In this document: positions 1-6,593 of the stretch, one piece after another
Position numbering within the stretch: the stretch's first letter is position 1
Layout of the letters: each line of letters starts with the position of its first letter
Origin: Tannerella sp.
Lineage (GTDB): Bacteria; Bacteroidota; Bacteroidia; Bacteroidales; Tannerellaceae
Length of the DNA stretch: 13,986 bases
NCBI GenBank assembly: GCA_031260095.1
Contig: JAIRKN010000034.1
Coordinates: 1-13,986, forward strand
Direction: 5' to 3'
Position numbers and translations under genes: made by a program
Notes under the pieces: generated by a model
Seen by the model: the letters and a program-made list of their open reading frames with translations, nothing else
Database searches by the model: none
Told to the model about the DNA's origin: nothing

Positions 1-31
1 CCTGTTTATGAATCCCCTAACGGGGAACAGG
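1..31. repeat. Short palindromic element
   Basis: A 5-base stem TCCCC (13-17) / GGGGA (22-26) with a 4-base loop sits inside a wider pair CCTGTT (1-6) / AACAGG (26-31). The two stems share base 26, so they could form only almost completely together. It is the first of five palindromes in the gene-free region 1-245 downstream of the PAP2 gene. No T-run follows on either strand, so it does not look like a standard terminator. Confidence 0.45.
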
Positions 32-63
32 GAAAACTATATACCCTTTTTCTATTGATATTC

Positions 64-78
64 TTCCCCTATGGGGAA
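64..78. repeat. Short perfect palindrome
   Basis: TTCCCC (64-69) pairs perfectly with GGGGAA (73-78) around a 3-base TAT loop. The core CCCC/GGGG matches that of the element at 1-31, but the flanks differ. No T-run follows on either strand. It belongs to the palindrome cluster downstream of the last gene. Confidence 0.5.
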
Positions 79-114
79 TATATGCGCATGCACAAAATCA
101 GGCCGCGCAAAGTA

Positions 115-140
115 TAATAGAGTGTCGTCCCTGCGGGACT
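115..140. repeat. REP-like repeat, copy 1
   Basis: This is one of two near-identical 26-base copies (the other is at 183-208) in the same orientation. A common 12-base head TAATAGAGTGTC is followed by a stem GTCCC (127-131) / GGGAC (135-139) with loop TGC. The two copies differ only at the outer stem pair, which is G-C here and C-G in the other copy, so pairing is kept. This resembles repetitive extragenic palindromes. No transposase of the REP-associated type lies in the window. Confidence 0.65.
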
Positions 141-160
141 TATGAGAGAACAGGTTCGCT

Positions 161-182
161 ACCGTAAGCTAAAGCATACGGT
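161..182. repeat. Imperfect palindrome between the two REP-like copies
   Basis: ACCGTA (161-166) pairs with TACGGT (177-182). After one A:A mismatch, GC (168-169) can pair with GC (174-175) across a TAAA loop. It lies between the two REP-like copies and runs directly into the second one, giving a repeat-hairpin-repeat layout like composite REP elements in other bacteria. Confidence 0.45.
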
Positions 183-208
183 TAATAGAGTGTCCTCCCT
201 GCGGGAGT
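183..208. repeat. REP-like repeat, copy 2
   Basis: Second copy of the 26-base repeat at 115-140, same orientation. Head TAATAGAGTGTC, then stem CTCCC (195-199) / GGGAG (203-207) with loop TGC. The stem pair 195/207 is C-G where copy 1 has G-C. It ends 37 bases from the stop codon of the PAP2 gene and could act as a 3' stem-loop for the operon mRNA, though no U-tract follows. Confidence 0.65.
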
Positions 209-245
209 ACTGTTATACTTTATTGATTTTCTATTATTAAACATA

Positions 246-974
246 TTATTTGATAGTTATCGGAGGAATAAACTTCAAGGCATACAATAAACTAATGATT
301 AACATGACCACAACGGTGAAAATCAACATATATAGGATGATATCAAGTCTTTTATGCGAACAGGCGCAAGAGATCGACGGAAGATCATTACCGACGGTTT
401 TATCTGCGAGCGCCTTTCTGCGGGCAATAACAAACAACTTATAAATGATCCACCCGAACAAAAGTCCCGCTACAATTCCGGGGATGATATCCGAAATAAA
501 ATGCACGCCGAGGTAAATCCGGCTGTATGAATTAATCGTCGCCCACAAATATAATGCGACAGAATAAAAGCGATATCTGAAAATCAAAGACGTAAGCGTT
601 GCAAAACCAAACGCATTCGCTGCATGACCGGATATGAATCCGAAACGTCCGCCGCGATAATCGAATACGGTTTGTACTTTATCCATAAATTCAGGATGAT
701 GCGTAGGTCTGAACCGGGTAAACATGGGTTTGCAGATTCCTGAAGCAAACTGGTCGCACAAAGTGATAACCAATGCGATCGCCGCCAATACAAGAAGCGT
801 TTCTTTCCAATGCTTCCTGTTCTTATAAAAAAGCATGAAAATAAACAGCGTTGCTAAAGGGATCCAAAAAATTTTACCTGAGAACAACCACATAAACTGG
901 TTTCCAAAAGGAGCGTGATAGCTGTTCAGCCACAGGAACGCCCCTTCTTCGTAATCCAGAATTTTTTCAAGCAT
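246..974 (-). CDS. PAP2-family membrane phosphatase
   Basis: A 242-residue integral membrane protein of the PAP2 (type 2 phosphatidic acid phosphatase) superfamily, whose bacterial members remove phosphate from lipid pyrophosphates such as undecaprenyl pyrophosphate, or from lipid A and phosphatidylglycerol phosphate. All three signature motifs are visible: K-x6-RP (K82 to R89-P90), a variant of PSGH with Ile for Pro (I114-S115-G116-H117), and SR-x5-H-x3-D (S151, R152, H158, D162). The nucleophile H158, its partner D162 and acid H117 are present. About six membrane helices are expected, including an extra C-terminal one near 211-235. The start codon abuts the batE stop codon (TAA then ATG, no gap), so it is probably translated by coupling as the last gene of the Bat operon. 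The substrate cannot be told from sequence. Confidence 0.9.
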   Translation of the reverse strand: MLEKILDYEEGAFLWLNSYHAPFGNQFMWLFSGKIFWIPLATLFIFMLFYKNRKHWKETLLVLAAIALVITLCDQFASGICKPMFTRFRPTHHPEFMDKVQTVFDYRGGRFGFISGHAANAFGFATLTSLIFRYRFYSVALYLWATINSYSRIYLGVHFISDIIPGIVAGLLFGWIIYKLFVIARRKALADKTVGNDLPSISCACSHKRLDIILYMLIFTVVVMLIISLLYALKFIPPITIK

Positions 975-1742
975 TTAAATTACAGTTATATCTTTTTTAT
1001 TGATCCACCCGACATTTCCGTCTTCCAGCACAACTTCATTCCAATCGCCAACGGTATTTCTTATAAACACTTTGGTTCCTTCATGCAATACAAACAAATC
1101 GGTTCCGCTATTGTCAGGAGAACTTTTCACCGTCACTGTCGGACTAAAGACAATGGCGCCGTTACGATTGACCCGTTCTTCTTTCTGATTGTATGCAAAT
1201 ACGTTTGCAAATACAACAACTATAAATAGAACAATCCCTAAATAAAAGCCTATTTTCTTGAGGCGCATCCATTTTGAAAAGAAAAACAGGACAAGGCAAC
1301 AGATCAGCAGGACAAAACAAAAGACGCCGATCGTCGCCCATGAATCGACCCCGATCAGGTTTTGCACAGACCGGAACCAGGATTTCAGGAAAAATTCCTG
1401 TAACGGTTCTATCTTATCAACCGTCTGTTGTTTGGCCATCTCCAGATTAAAACGAATATCGTCATCTCCGGGTTTAATGAGTAAAGCGCGTTCGTAATAA
1501 AGGATCGCCTGCGCTATTTTTCCGGTTTTGTAATATGAGTTTCCAAGATTATAATATAATTCATACGAATCCCCGTAATTTTTAAGTACGGATTCGTACA
1601 ATTCTGCCGCCCGGTCGTACTGTTCCGAAGCATACGCCGTTTCGGCCGCTTTCAGATCTGCTTCCTGTGCAGAAACATATACATATATTCCACATAATAA
1701 TAAGAATATTCCGATAATTTTTCTACCTGTATTTTGTATCAT
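975..1742 (-). CDS. batE: BatE: TPR and SH3-like envelope protein
   Basis: A 255-residue protein with the BatE layout. It has a signal peptide or N-terminal helix (about 7-25, cleavage likely after VSA), TPR-type helices (about 28-105, with YYNLGNSYYKTGKIAQAILYY), two membrane helices (about 134-156 and 164-184), and a C-terminal bacterial SH3-like domain (about 192-255, ending in GWINKKDI). The positively charged loop between the helices (KWMRLKK, 157-163) suggests both the TPR and SH3 parts face the periplasm. These are protein- or wall-binding modules with no catalytic motif. It starts 7 bases after batD, with the purine-rich AAGAAAGAT just before the ATG. Bat proteins were named for oxygen tolerance in Bacteroides fragilis; their biochemical role is unsettled. 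Its position, followed by PAP2 with no gap, makes it part of the same transcript. Confidence 0.9.
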   Translation of the reverse strand: MIQNTGRKIIGIFLLLCGIYVYVSAQEADLKAAETAYASEQYDRAAELYESVLKNYGDSYELYYNLGNSYYKTGKIAQAILYYERALLIKPGDDDIRFNLEMAKQQTVDKIEPLQEFFLKSWFRSVQNLIGVDSWATIGVFCFVLLICCLVLFFFSKWMRLKKIGFYLGIVLFIVVVFANVFAYNQKEERVNRNGAIVFSPTVTVKSSPDNSGTDLFVLHEGTKVFIRNTVGDWNEVVLEDGNVGWINKKDITVI

Positions 1743-1749
1743 ATCTTTC

Positions 1750-3609
1750 TTATTTTTTGATTGTATTTTCCATTTTGTCGATCGCCTCTATTGTTTCCGC
1801 AAACAATTTATCCATCGTCCCGGAAGTCCGGCTCGGAGCATACCGGGCAAATTCACATGTATTGATAATATCCAGGAATCCCTCCGAGAGTGTTTCGTCC
1901 ACTCCATACTTCGTCAGTTCCGCCGCCACGTTTTCTTTCGTAAGCTCAGCTTGGGAGATATTCAGTTTATCACTCAAGTATCCCCACAAAGCGCGCAAAA
2001 CTTCTTCGTAGAAAGCTTCCTCTTGATCCTCTTTCAACAGTTTCCCGGCCTGTTTCAGTCGTTTAACAGCTGTTTTATTCGCTTTTTTCGTACGGACAAG
2101 CGCTATATTCGAATTTTCTTTTACCTGTTTGCGATAGATAATGAAAAATACAATAAACAGGATCGCGATCATCAGGTATGCCATCACATACAGGAAAGAG
2201 CCGAAAAATATTTCTTTATTCGAAATAAAATGTACGTCGCCCACTTTGATATAGCGGATATCTTTTCCAAGGAACTTCACGTTTTCGCGGTTTGTGTAGT
2301 TTGACACGACAGGCGCATCCGATCCCCCTTCGCCCTTTTCCACATGAAGCCGGAAAGATTCGGAAGAAAGCGTCTTGTAGGCGCCCGCTTTTGTATCAAA
2401 ATAGGAGAAATGGATTGCCGGTATTTCAAAATCGCCGGCAAAACGCGGGATTGCCATATATTCGATCGTTTTCGTTCCGCTCGCTCCCGCAGCGGAAACA
2501 CGGATATTATTATCCACTTTCGGATCATATACCTCAAAATCATTCGGGAACTTGACCTCAGGATTTTTAAGCAGTTTGATATTTCCGTTTCCCTTAATGG
2601 TCAGTTTGATAGTAACGGCCTCATTCGCCTTTAGTTCTGTTTTATTTATATCCGAAGACATGGCGTAACTCCCAACCGCACCCGAAAACGAAGCCGGCTT
2701 ACCGGTTGTCGGCAAGGATTTAACGTCTATTGTAACAGGCTGTGAGAAAACTTCCTTGGCCACATCCTGATAATCAAAAAAGCTATCAAAAAAGCTACGA
2801 CTACGGCTCTGGTTCCGCACCCGCAATATCACCCGCACTTTTCCCCGGCCTATTTCAATCTTACCTGAACGCTGCGGATATAATACCGTTTGTTTCAGTA
2901 CAACTGACTGATAATTCATTCCATTATAGTTTTCCAGTGTCCATTGGTGGTCTTTAAGTTCTATTTCCTGCGCCAAAAAGCCCTCAAACTCAGGAAATTT
3001 GACATCATCAACACTAAGTTGGCCATAGGCTGTATAAAGTTTAAACGTGACCAGAAAACCTTCCTGTTCATAGACACTCCGGTCGGAAATAATCATCCGC
3101 AAGAACAAATTTTCGCCAACATCCACAGACGAAGCCGGATTATTTTCGCCTCCTCCCCGTTGCTGGGGGCGCTGGCCTCCTCCACCCTGTTGTGCCTGCA
3201 CCGCCTGATTGGGCGGCAACACTTTAATCGTTATCGCATTGGATTTATATTCCGAATTTCCGATTTTGACAGTAGCCGGCTCCAGTTCAAATGTTCCTTC
3301 TTTTTTCGGCATCAATATACAAGTATAAGTTGTTGTAATCGAACTTGTCCTTTTACCATTTATAATCTGCATACTGCCGCTCGTGGCAACACTTGGCCCC
3401 ATTAACAGGTCAAAATTTTCCGTCAGCGACGGGGGTAACCGTAAATCTTTACTATTAGAAACATTCACCACATAAGCCAGTTGAAATTGCGACCCCATTG
3501 CCACCGCAGGCGGCGCCGATCCTCTGAATGTCACATCATCTGCTTTCACATGATGTGAAAACGCGACATACAACAATAGTATTAATAAGAAATTTATCTT
3601 TTTTTCCAT
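1750..3609 (-). CDS. batD: BatD: large periplasmic protein with membrane anchor
   Basis: A 619-residue BatD-family protein ('oxygen tolerance' family). It has a signal peptide (1-23, cleavage near VKA-DD) and a long beta-rich periplasmic region (about 24-465) that looks like several Ig-like modules, broken by a low-complexity Gly/Gln linker (137-161). One membrane helix (about 468-492) and a basic, helical cytoplasmic tail (493-619) follow. The tail contains FYEEV (533-537), Y544-L545-S546, T557 and EFARYA (586-591), spaced almost exactly as in the tail of the BatX protein at 6594-7613, so the two tails look homologous. No enzyme motif is visible. It is preceded by an unusually long 162-base gap after batC and followed 7 bases later by batE. 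It probably acts as a scaffold linking periplasmic and cytoplasmic parts of the Bat complex, which is inference. Confidence 0.9.
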   Translation of the reverse strand: MEKKINFLLILLLYVAFSHHVKADDVTFRGSAPPAVAMGSQFQLAYVVNVSNSKDLRLPPSLTENFDLLMGPSVATSGSMQIINGKRTSSITTTYTCILMPKKEGTFELEPATVKIGNSEYKSNAITIKVLPPNQAVQAQQGGGGQRPQQRGGGENNPASSVDVGENLFLRMIISDRSVYEQEGFLVTFKLYTAYGQLSVDDVKFPEFEGFLAQEIELKDHQWTLENYNGMNYQSVVLKQTVLYPQRSGKIEIGRGKVRVILRVRNQSRSRSFFDSFFDYQDVAKEVFSQPVTIDVKSLPTTGKPASFSGAVGSYAMSSDINKTELKANEAVTIKLTIKGNGNIKLLKNPEVKFPNDFEVYDPKVDNNIRVSAAGASGTKTIEYMAIPRFAGDFEIPAIHFSYFDTKAGAYKTLSSESFRLHVEKGEGGSDAPVVSNYTNRENVKFLGKDIRYIKVGDVHFISNKEIFFGSFLYVMAYLMIAILFIVFFIIYRKQVKENSNIALVRTKKANKTAVKRLKQAGKLLKEDQEEAFYEEVLRALWGYLSDKLNISQAELTKENVAAELTKYGVDETLSEGFLDIINTCEFARYAPSRTSGTMDKLFAETIEAIDKMENTIKK

Positions 3610-3771
3610 ATTCTTGTATAGTTATATTTTTTTTACTCTGTTTTCTCAGCCTGCTATCCTAAAAGTGAAATGCGTTTAAAATTGACAAAGCATAACCGGT
3701 ATTTATGTAACCGGACTCCTCTGTTTGTCCCGGCTGTTTCTTCCCGGAAATACCGCAATCTGTTTACGAAT
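3610..3771 (-). other. Long batC-batD intercistronic gap with small hairpins
   Basis: A 162-base gap inside an operon whose other junctions are 0-38 bases. No credible gene is seen. It holds a 5-bp hairpin (CCGGT 3696-3700 / ACCGG 3710-3714) and a weaker CCGG/CCGG pair (3730-3733, 3744-3747). Reading toward batD, the last 40 bases are A-rich, as is usual for Bacteroidetes leaders. A promoter-like TATGCTTTG near 3686-3694 has one base too many for TAnnTTTG. The gap could be an mRNA processing or stability element, or hold a weak internal promoter. Confidence 0.4.
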
Positions 3772-4554
3772 TTACCACTGCTTTTCCTTTTTGCGGCTCT
3801 GCTGTTGCTGCATTTGCGCTTTTTTCACTTTCTCCTGCGTATCCTTTTCATCCTGCAAGAAAGCATCCAACATCTGCTGCGCGTTATCACGACTCATCTG
3901 TTCATTTTGTTGCTGTTCATCCTGCGTCTGCTGTTGCTCATTCTGCTGTTGTTGATCCTGTTGTTGTTCCTGATCCTGATTCTGCTGTTCCTGATCCTGG
4001 TTTTGCTGATCCTGCTGTTCCTGTTCTTTATCCTTATCCTGTTCCTGATCCTGATTTTGATCCTGTTGCTGTTGCTGCTGATCCTGCAACAACTTCTGGG
4101 CCAATGCAAGATTATAGCGGGTATCTTCATCTCCGGGATTCAACCGTAATGATTGTTTATACGCTTCCACACTCTTCTGGTATTCCTGACTTTTCATCCC
4201 GATATTCCCAAGGTTGTGGAAAACCTGCGCCAACCGTTCGACGTTTGCCATATCCTCATGTATCAAACGCTCCCCCTGCCCTGCAATAAGTTGGTACTGT
4301 TCGGCTGCTTCGGGATACTTTTCCTGTCTGTATAACGCATTACCCAGATTATAAATACCCTCTACGGAACGGGGATTTACTTCGATACTTTTCCGGTATG
4401 CAATTTCAGCTTCCGTATATTTATCTTTCTTATATTCCTTATTTCCGTTGCGCACGTTCTTTCGTTCCGCTTTCTGCGCGGCAACAGAACCGGTGCATAA
4501 GAAGAATACGGCTAATACGATACTTATTTTTCCTTTTACTTTCATCATATTCAT
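3772..4554 (-). CDS. batC: BatC: TPR protein with glutamine-rich tail
   Basis: A 260-residue BatC-type protein. The signal peptide spans about 1-27 (cleavage likely after VAA; the FFLC ahead of it is not a good lipobox). TPR units cover about 28-92 and 110-155 (NLGNALYRQEKYPEAAEQY and HNLGNIGMKSQEYQKSVEAY). A low-complexity tract (157-219) made almost only of Gln, Asp, Glu, Asn and Lys follows, then a charged C-terminal segment (220-260) with the motif DNAQQMLDAFLQDEKDTQEK. It is expected in the periplasm as a docking protein for other Bat proteins. It starts 14 bases after batB. Methionines at 1, 3 and 4 are all possible starts; the first is used here. The Gln tract is the odd part, being repetitive at DNA level and probably variable in length between strains. 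Confidence 0.9.
   Translation of the reverse strand: MNMMKVKGKISIVLAVFFLCTGSVAAQKAERKNVRNGNKEYKKDKYTEAEIAYRKSIEVNPRSVEGIYNLGNALYRQEKYPEAAEQYQLIAGQGERLIHEDMANVERLAQVFHNLGNIGMKSQEYQKSVEAYKQSLRLNPGDEDTRYNLALAQKLLQDQQQQQQDQNQDQEQDKDKEQEQQDQQNQDQEQQNQDQEQQQDQQQQNEQQQTQDEQQQNEQMSRDNAQQMLDAFLQDEKDTQEKVKKAQMQQQQSRKKEKQW
3898..4086 (-). repeat. Low-complexity repeat encoding the BatC Gln-rich tract
   Basis: This stretch of batC is built of CTG, TTG and ATC-like triplets on the plus strand in loosely repeated units such as TGTTCCTGATCCTG, seen near 3965, 3987 and again near 4040. It encodes residues 157-219, of which 37 of 63 are Gln. Such DNA is prone to replication slippage in steps of three bases, which would change tract length without breaking the frame. 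It also creates a spurious Leu-rich open frame on the plus strand. Confidence 0.7.
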
Positions 4555-4568
4555 CCTGTCAAAGAAGA

Positions 4569-5585
4569 TTAAGAAAACAGTTTTACTTTTCGGAACAACC
4601 GGTTCTTACGTTCCGATGTGAGAAACTCCGCAACAAGAAGCACAAGGGCTATCCAGGCCAACGTCGGAAACTGCTCGTCATAATCCGAATAAACCTGACT
4701 CTCCACTTCCGATTTCGCCATTTTACCCAACTCATTCTGTAACGCTTTCAGTGCGGAATTTGTATTATCCGCCCGCACATAGATGCCTTGTCCCGCCTGT
4801 GCAATCTCTTGGCACATCGCTTCATTCAACTGTGTGATCACAACATTTCCGGCATTATCCTTCATATAATCATTATTACCTAAAGGTATCGGAGAGCCTT
4901 TTGTGATACCGATCCCTACAATATTCACTTTCACACCTTTTTCCGCAGCGCCTGCCGCTGCCTGTACTGCATTGCCTTCATGATTCTCACCGTCGGTAAT
5001 CAACACAATCGTTTTACTGCTGTTTTCATCCGGCGTAAACGAACGCATGGCCAGATTGATAGCTGATTCGATAGCCGTTCCCTGCGTAGATATCATGGAC
5101 GGATTAATGGATGAAAGAAACATTTTGGCCGATATGTAATCCGATGTAATAGGGATCTGTGTAAAAGCATCGCCGGCAAAAACGATCAGTCCTATTTTAT
5201 CATTATTCAAATCATCGGTCAGTCGTGAAAGCATTTGTTTGGCTTTCTCCAGACGATTGGGCGTAATATCCTGCGCCAGCATGGAGTTAGAAACGTCCAG
5301 ACAGATCATCACTTCTATCCCTTGACGCTTCACGGTTTCCAGTTTCGAACCGAACTGCGGACCTGCAATGATAAAGATGACGACCGTTATCGCGATAAAC
5401 AGGATAAAATATTTCAACTGCCTGCGTTTAGGCGAAGCTTCCGGCATCAAGGCCGATAAAAGTTTCGGAGACCCGTATTTCCGAATGGCCTTTTTCCGTG
5501 CTCTTGCGATGTATATATAAAAAAGAAATAATACGGGAAGTATTAATAACAAATATAAGTATTCGGGATGTGCAAATCGAAACAT
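4569..5585 (-). CDS. batB: BatB: VWA-domain membrane protein
   Basis: A 338-residue von Willebrand factor A (VWA) protein. Two N-terminal membrane helices (about 8-27 and 57-74) enclose a basic loop (RARKKAIRKYG, 28-38). The VWA domain spans about 89-290, and a C-terminal membrane helix (about 307-322) is followed by a basic end. The positive-inside rule puts the loop and C-terminus in the cytoplasm and the VWA domain in the periplasm. The metal-dependent adhesion site (MIDAS) looks complete: D97-x-S99-x-S101, T170 in QGTAI and D198 in TDGE, so metal-dependent ligand binding is likely. It lies 13 bases after batA and 14 before batC. BatA next door has the same layout and probably arose by duplication, so the A/B labels rest on gene order. 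Confidence 0.92.
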   Translation of the reverse strand: MFRFAHPEYLYLLLILPVLFLFYIYIARARKKAIRKYGSPKLLSALMPEASPKRRQLKYFILFIAITVVIFIIAGPQFGSKLETVKRQGIEVMICLDVSNSMLAQDITPNRLEKAKQMLSRLTDDLNNDKIGLIVFAGDAFTQIPITSDYISAKMFLSSINPSMISTQGTAIESAINLAMRSFTPDENSSKTIVLITDGENHEGNAVQAAAGAAEKGVKVNIVGIGITKGSPIPLGNNDYMKDNAGNVVITQLNEAMCQEIAQAGQGIYVRADNTNSALKALQNELGKMAKSEVESQVYSDYDEQFPTLAWIALVLLVAEFLTSERKNRLFRKVKLFS

Positions 5586-5598
5586 AGCTTTTTACTTT

Positions 5599-6585
5599 TT
5601 ACGGTATATTTCTCAACAACGTATTTCTCAATAATAACTCAAACAGTAACAGCGCAAAAACCAACAGGGCCAACGGCTTATATTCCTCTTGCTTTTTACT
5701 GTATTGCTGTACGCTTATCTTCGTTTTCTCCATTTGGTCGATCTCTTCATAGATCGACTTCAGGCTCGCATTATTCGTAGCGCGGAAATACTGCCCTCCG
5801 GTAATAGATGCAATCTGTTGGAGCGCAGGCTCATCAATATCAACCGGCACATTCTGGTATTTTATACCAAAAGGGGTAGAAAACGGATAAGGCGCTTCAC
5901 CTCGTGTCCCTATGCCGATCGTATAAACACGCACCCCGAATGTCCGGGCAATCTCGGCAGCCGTAACCGGTGCGATCTCTCCCCTGTTATTCGAGCCGTC
6001 GGTCAGAAGAATGATAACACGCGATTTTGCCTGACTATCCTTTATACGGCTCACCGCATTGGCAAGTCCTACACCGATCGCCGTACCATCTTCTATCATT
6101 CCCATGTGAATATCCTTAAACAAGTTTAATAAGATCGCATGATCCGTTGTAAGCGGGCATTGCGTAAAACTTTCACCGGAAAATACCACAAGACCGATAT
6201 TATCATTCGGACGGCCATTGATAAAAGCCGCCGCTACATTCTTTGCCGCTTCCAGGCGGTTTGGCTTGAGGTCTTCGGCCAACATACTGCCGGATATATC
6301 AATAGCCAGCATGATATCAATACCTTCCGCGCTTCTGTTTTCCCAACTGTTTGTCGACTGCGGACGCGCCAATATAATAATAATAAGCGCGACGGCCATC
6401 ATTCGCAAAACAAAAGGCAAGTGACGTATGTAGACTTTCCAGGTCGTTGCTTTCGGTGTATCGAACGCCTGTATGGCAGAGATCTGCAAGCTTGCCTGTT
6501 TCTTCCGCATTCGGAGGATATACCACACGATAAGCGGAATCAGCAATAACAATAAATATAAATAATGTGGATTCGCAAATATCAT
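5599..6585 (-). CDS. batA: BatA: VWA-domain membrane protein
   Basis: A 328-residue VWA protein with the same plan as BatB: membrane helices at about 6-24 and 56-73 around a basic loop (RMRKKQ, 25-30), a VWA domain (about 88-290), and a C-terminal helix (about 303-320). The MIDAS is complete: D96-x-S98-x-S100, T168 in DGTAI and D196 in TDGS. A segment near 228-250 (APYPFSTPFGIKYQ) is longer than the BatB equivalent and may form a distinct loop on the binding face. It starts 8 bases after the BatX gene within an AT-rich TAATTAATTAAT stretch, with no Shine-Dalgarno sequence. The VWA domain is predicted to be periplasmic and may pair with that of BatB; the pairing is inference. Confidence 0.92.
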   Translation of the reverse strand: MIFANPHYLYLLLLLIPLIVWYILRMRKKQASLQISAIQAFDTPKATTWKVYIRHLPFVLRMMAVALIIIILARPQSTNSWENRSAEGIDIMLAIDISGSMLAEDLKPNRLEAAKNVAAAFINGRPNDNIGLVVFSGESFTQCPLTTDHAILLNLFKDIHMGMIEDGTAIGVGLANAVSRIKDSQAKSRVIILLTDGSNNRGEIAPVTAAEIARTFGVRVYTIGIGTRGEAPYPFSTPFGIKYQNVPVDIDEPALQQIASITGGQYFRATNNASLKSIYEEIDQMEKTKISVQQYSKKQEEYKPLALLVFALLLFELLLRNTLLRNIP

Positions 6586-6593
6586 GTGATTAA

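Noticed and set aside
183..208. REP-like hairpin as an intrinsic terminator of the bat operon
   Set aside because: The stem is GC-rich but no U-tract follows on the minus strand, and the same hairpin is repeated, so a repeat element is the better description.
3686..3694. TATGCTTTG as an internal promoter for batD
   Set aside because: It has three bases instead of two between TA and TTTG and no TTTG at the -33 position; kept only as a weak possibility in the gap description.
3670..4149. Leu/Ile-rich 159-residue open frame on the plus strand that looks like a membrane protein
   Set aside because: It is the mirror image of the Gln-rich coding repeat of batC (CAG-type codons read as Leu on the other strand) and overlaps a well-supported gene.
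4483..4494. Lipoprotein signal (FFLC) at the BatC N-terminus
   Set aside because: The residues before the Cys do not fit the lipobox, and a normal signal peptidase site (VAA before Gln) follows shortly after.
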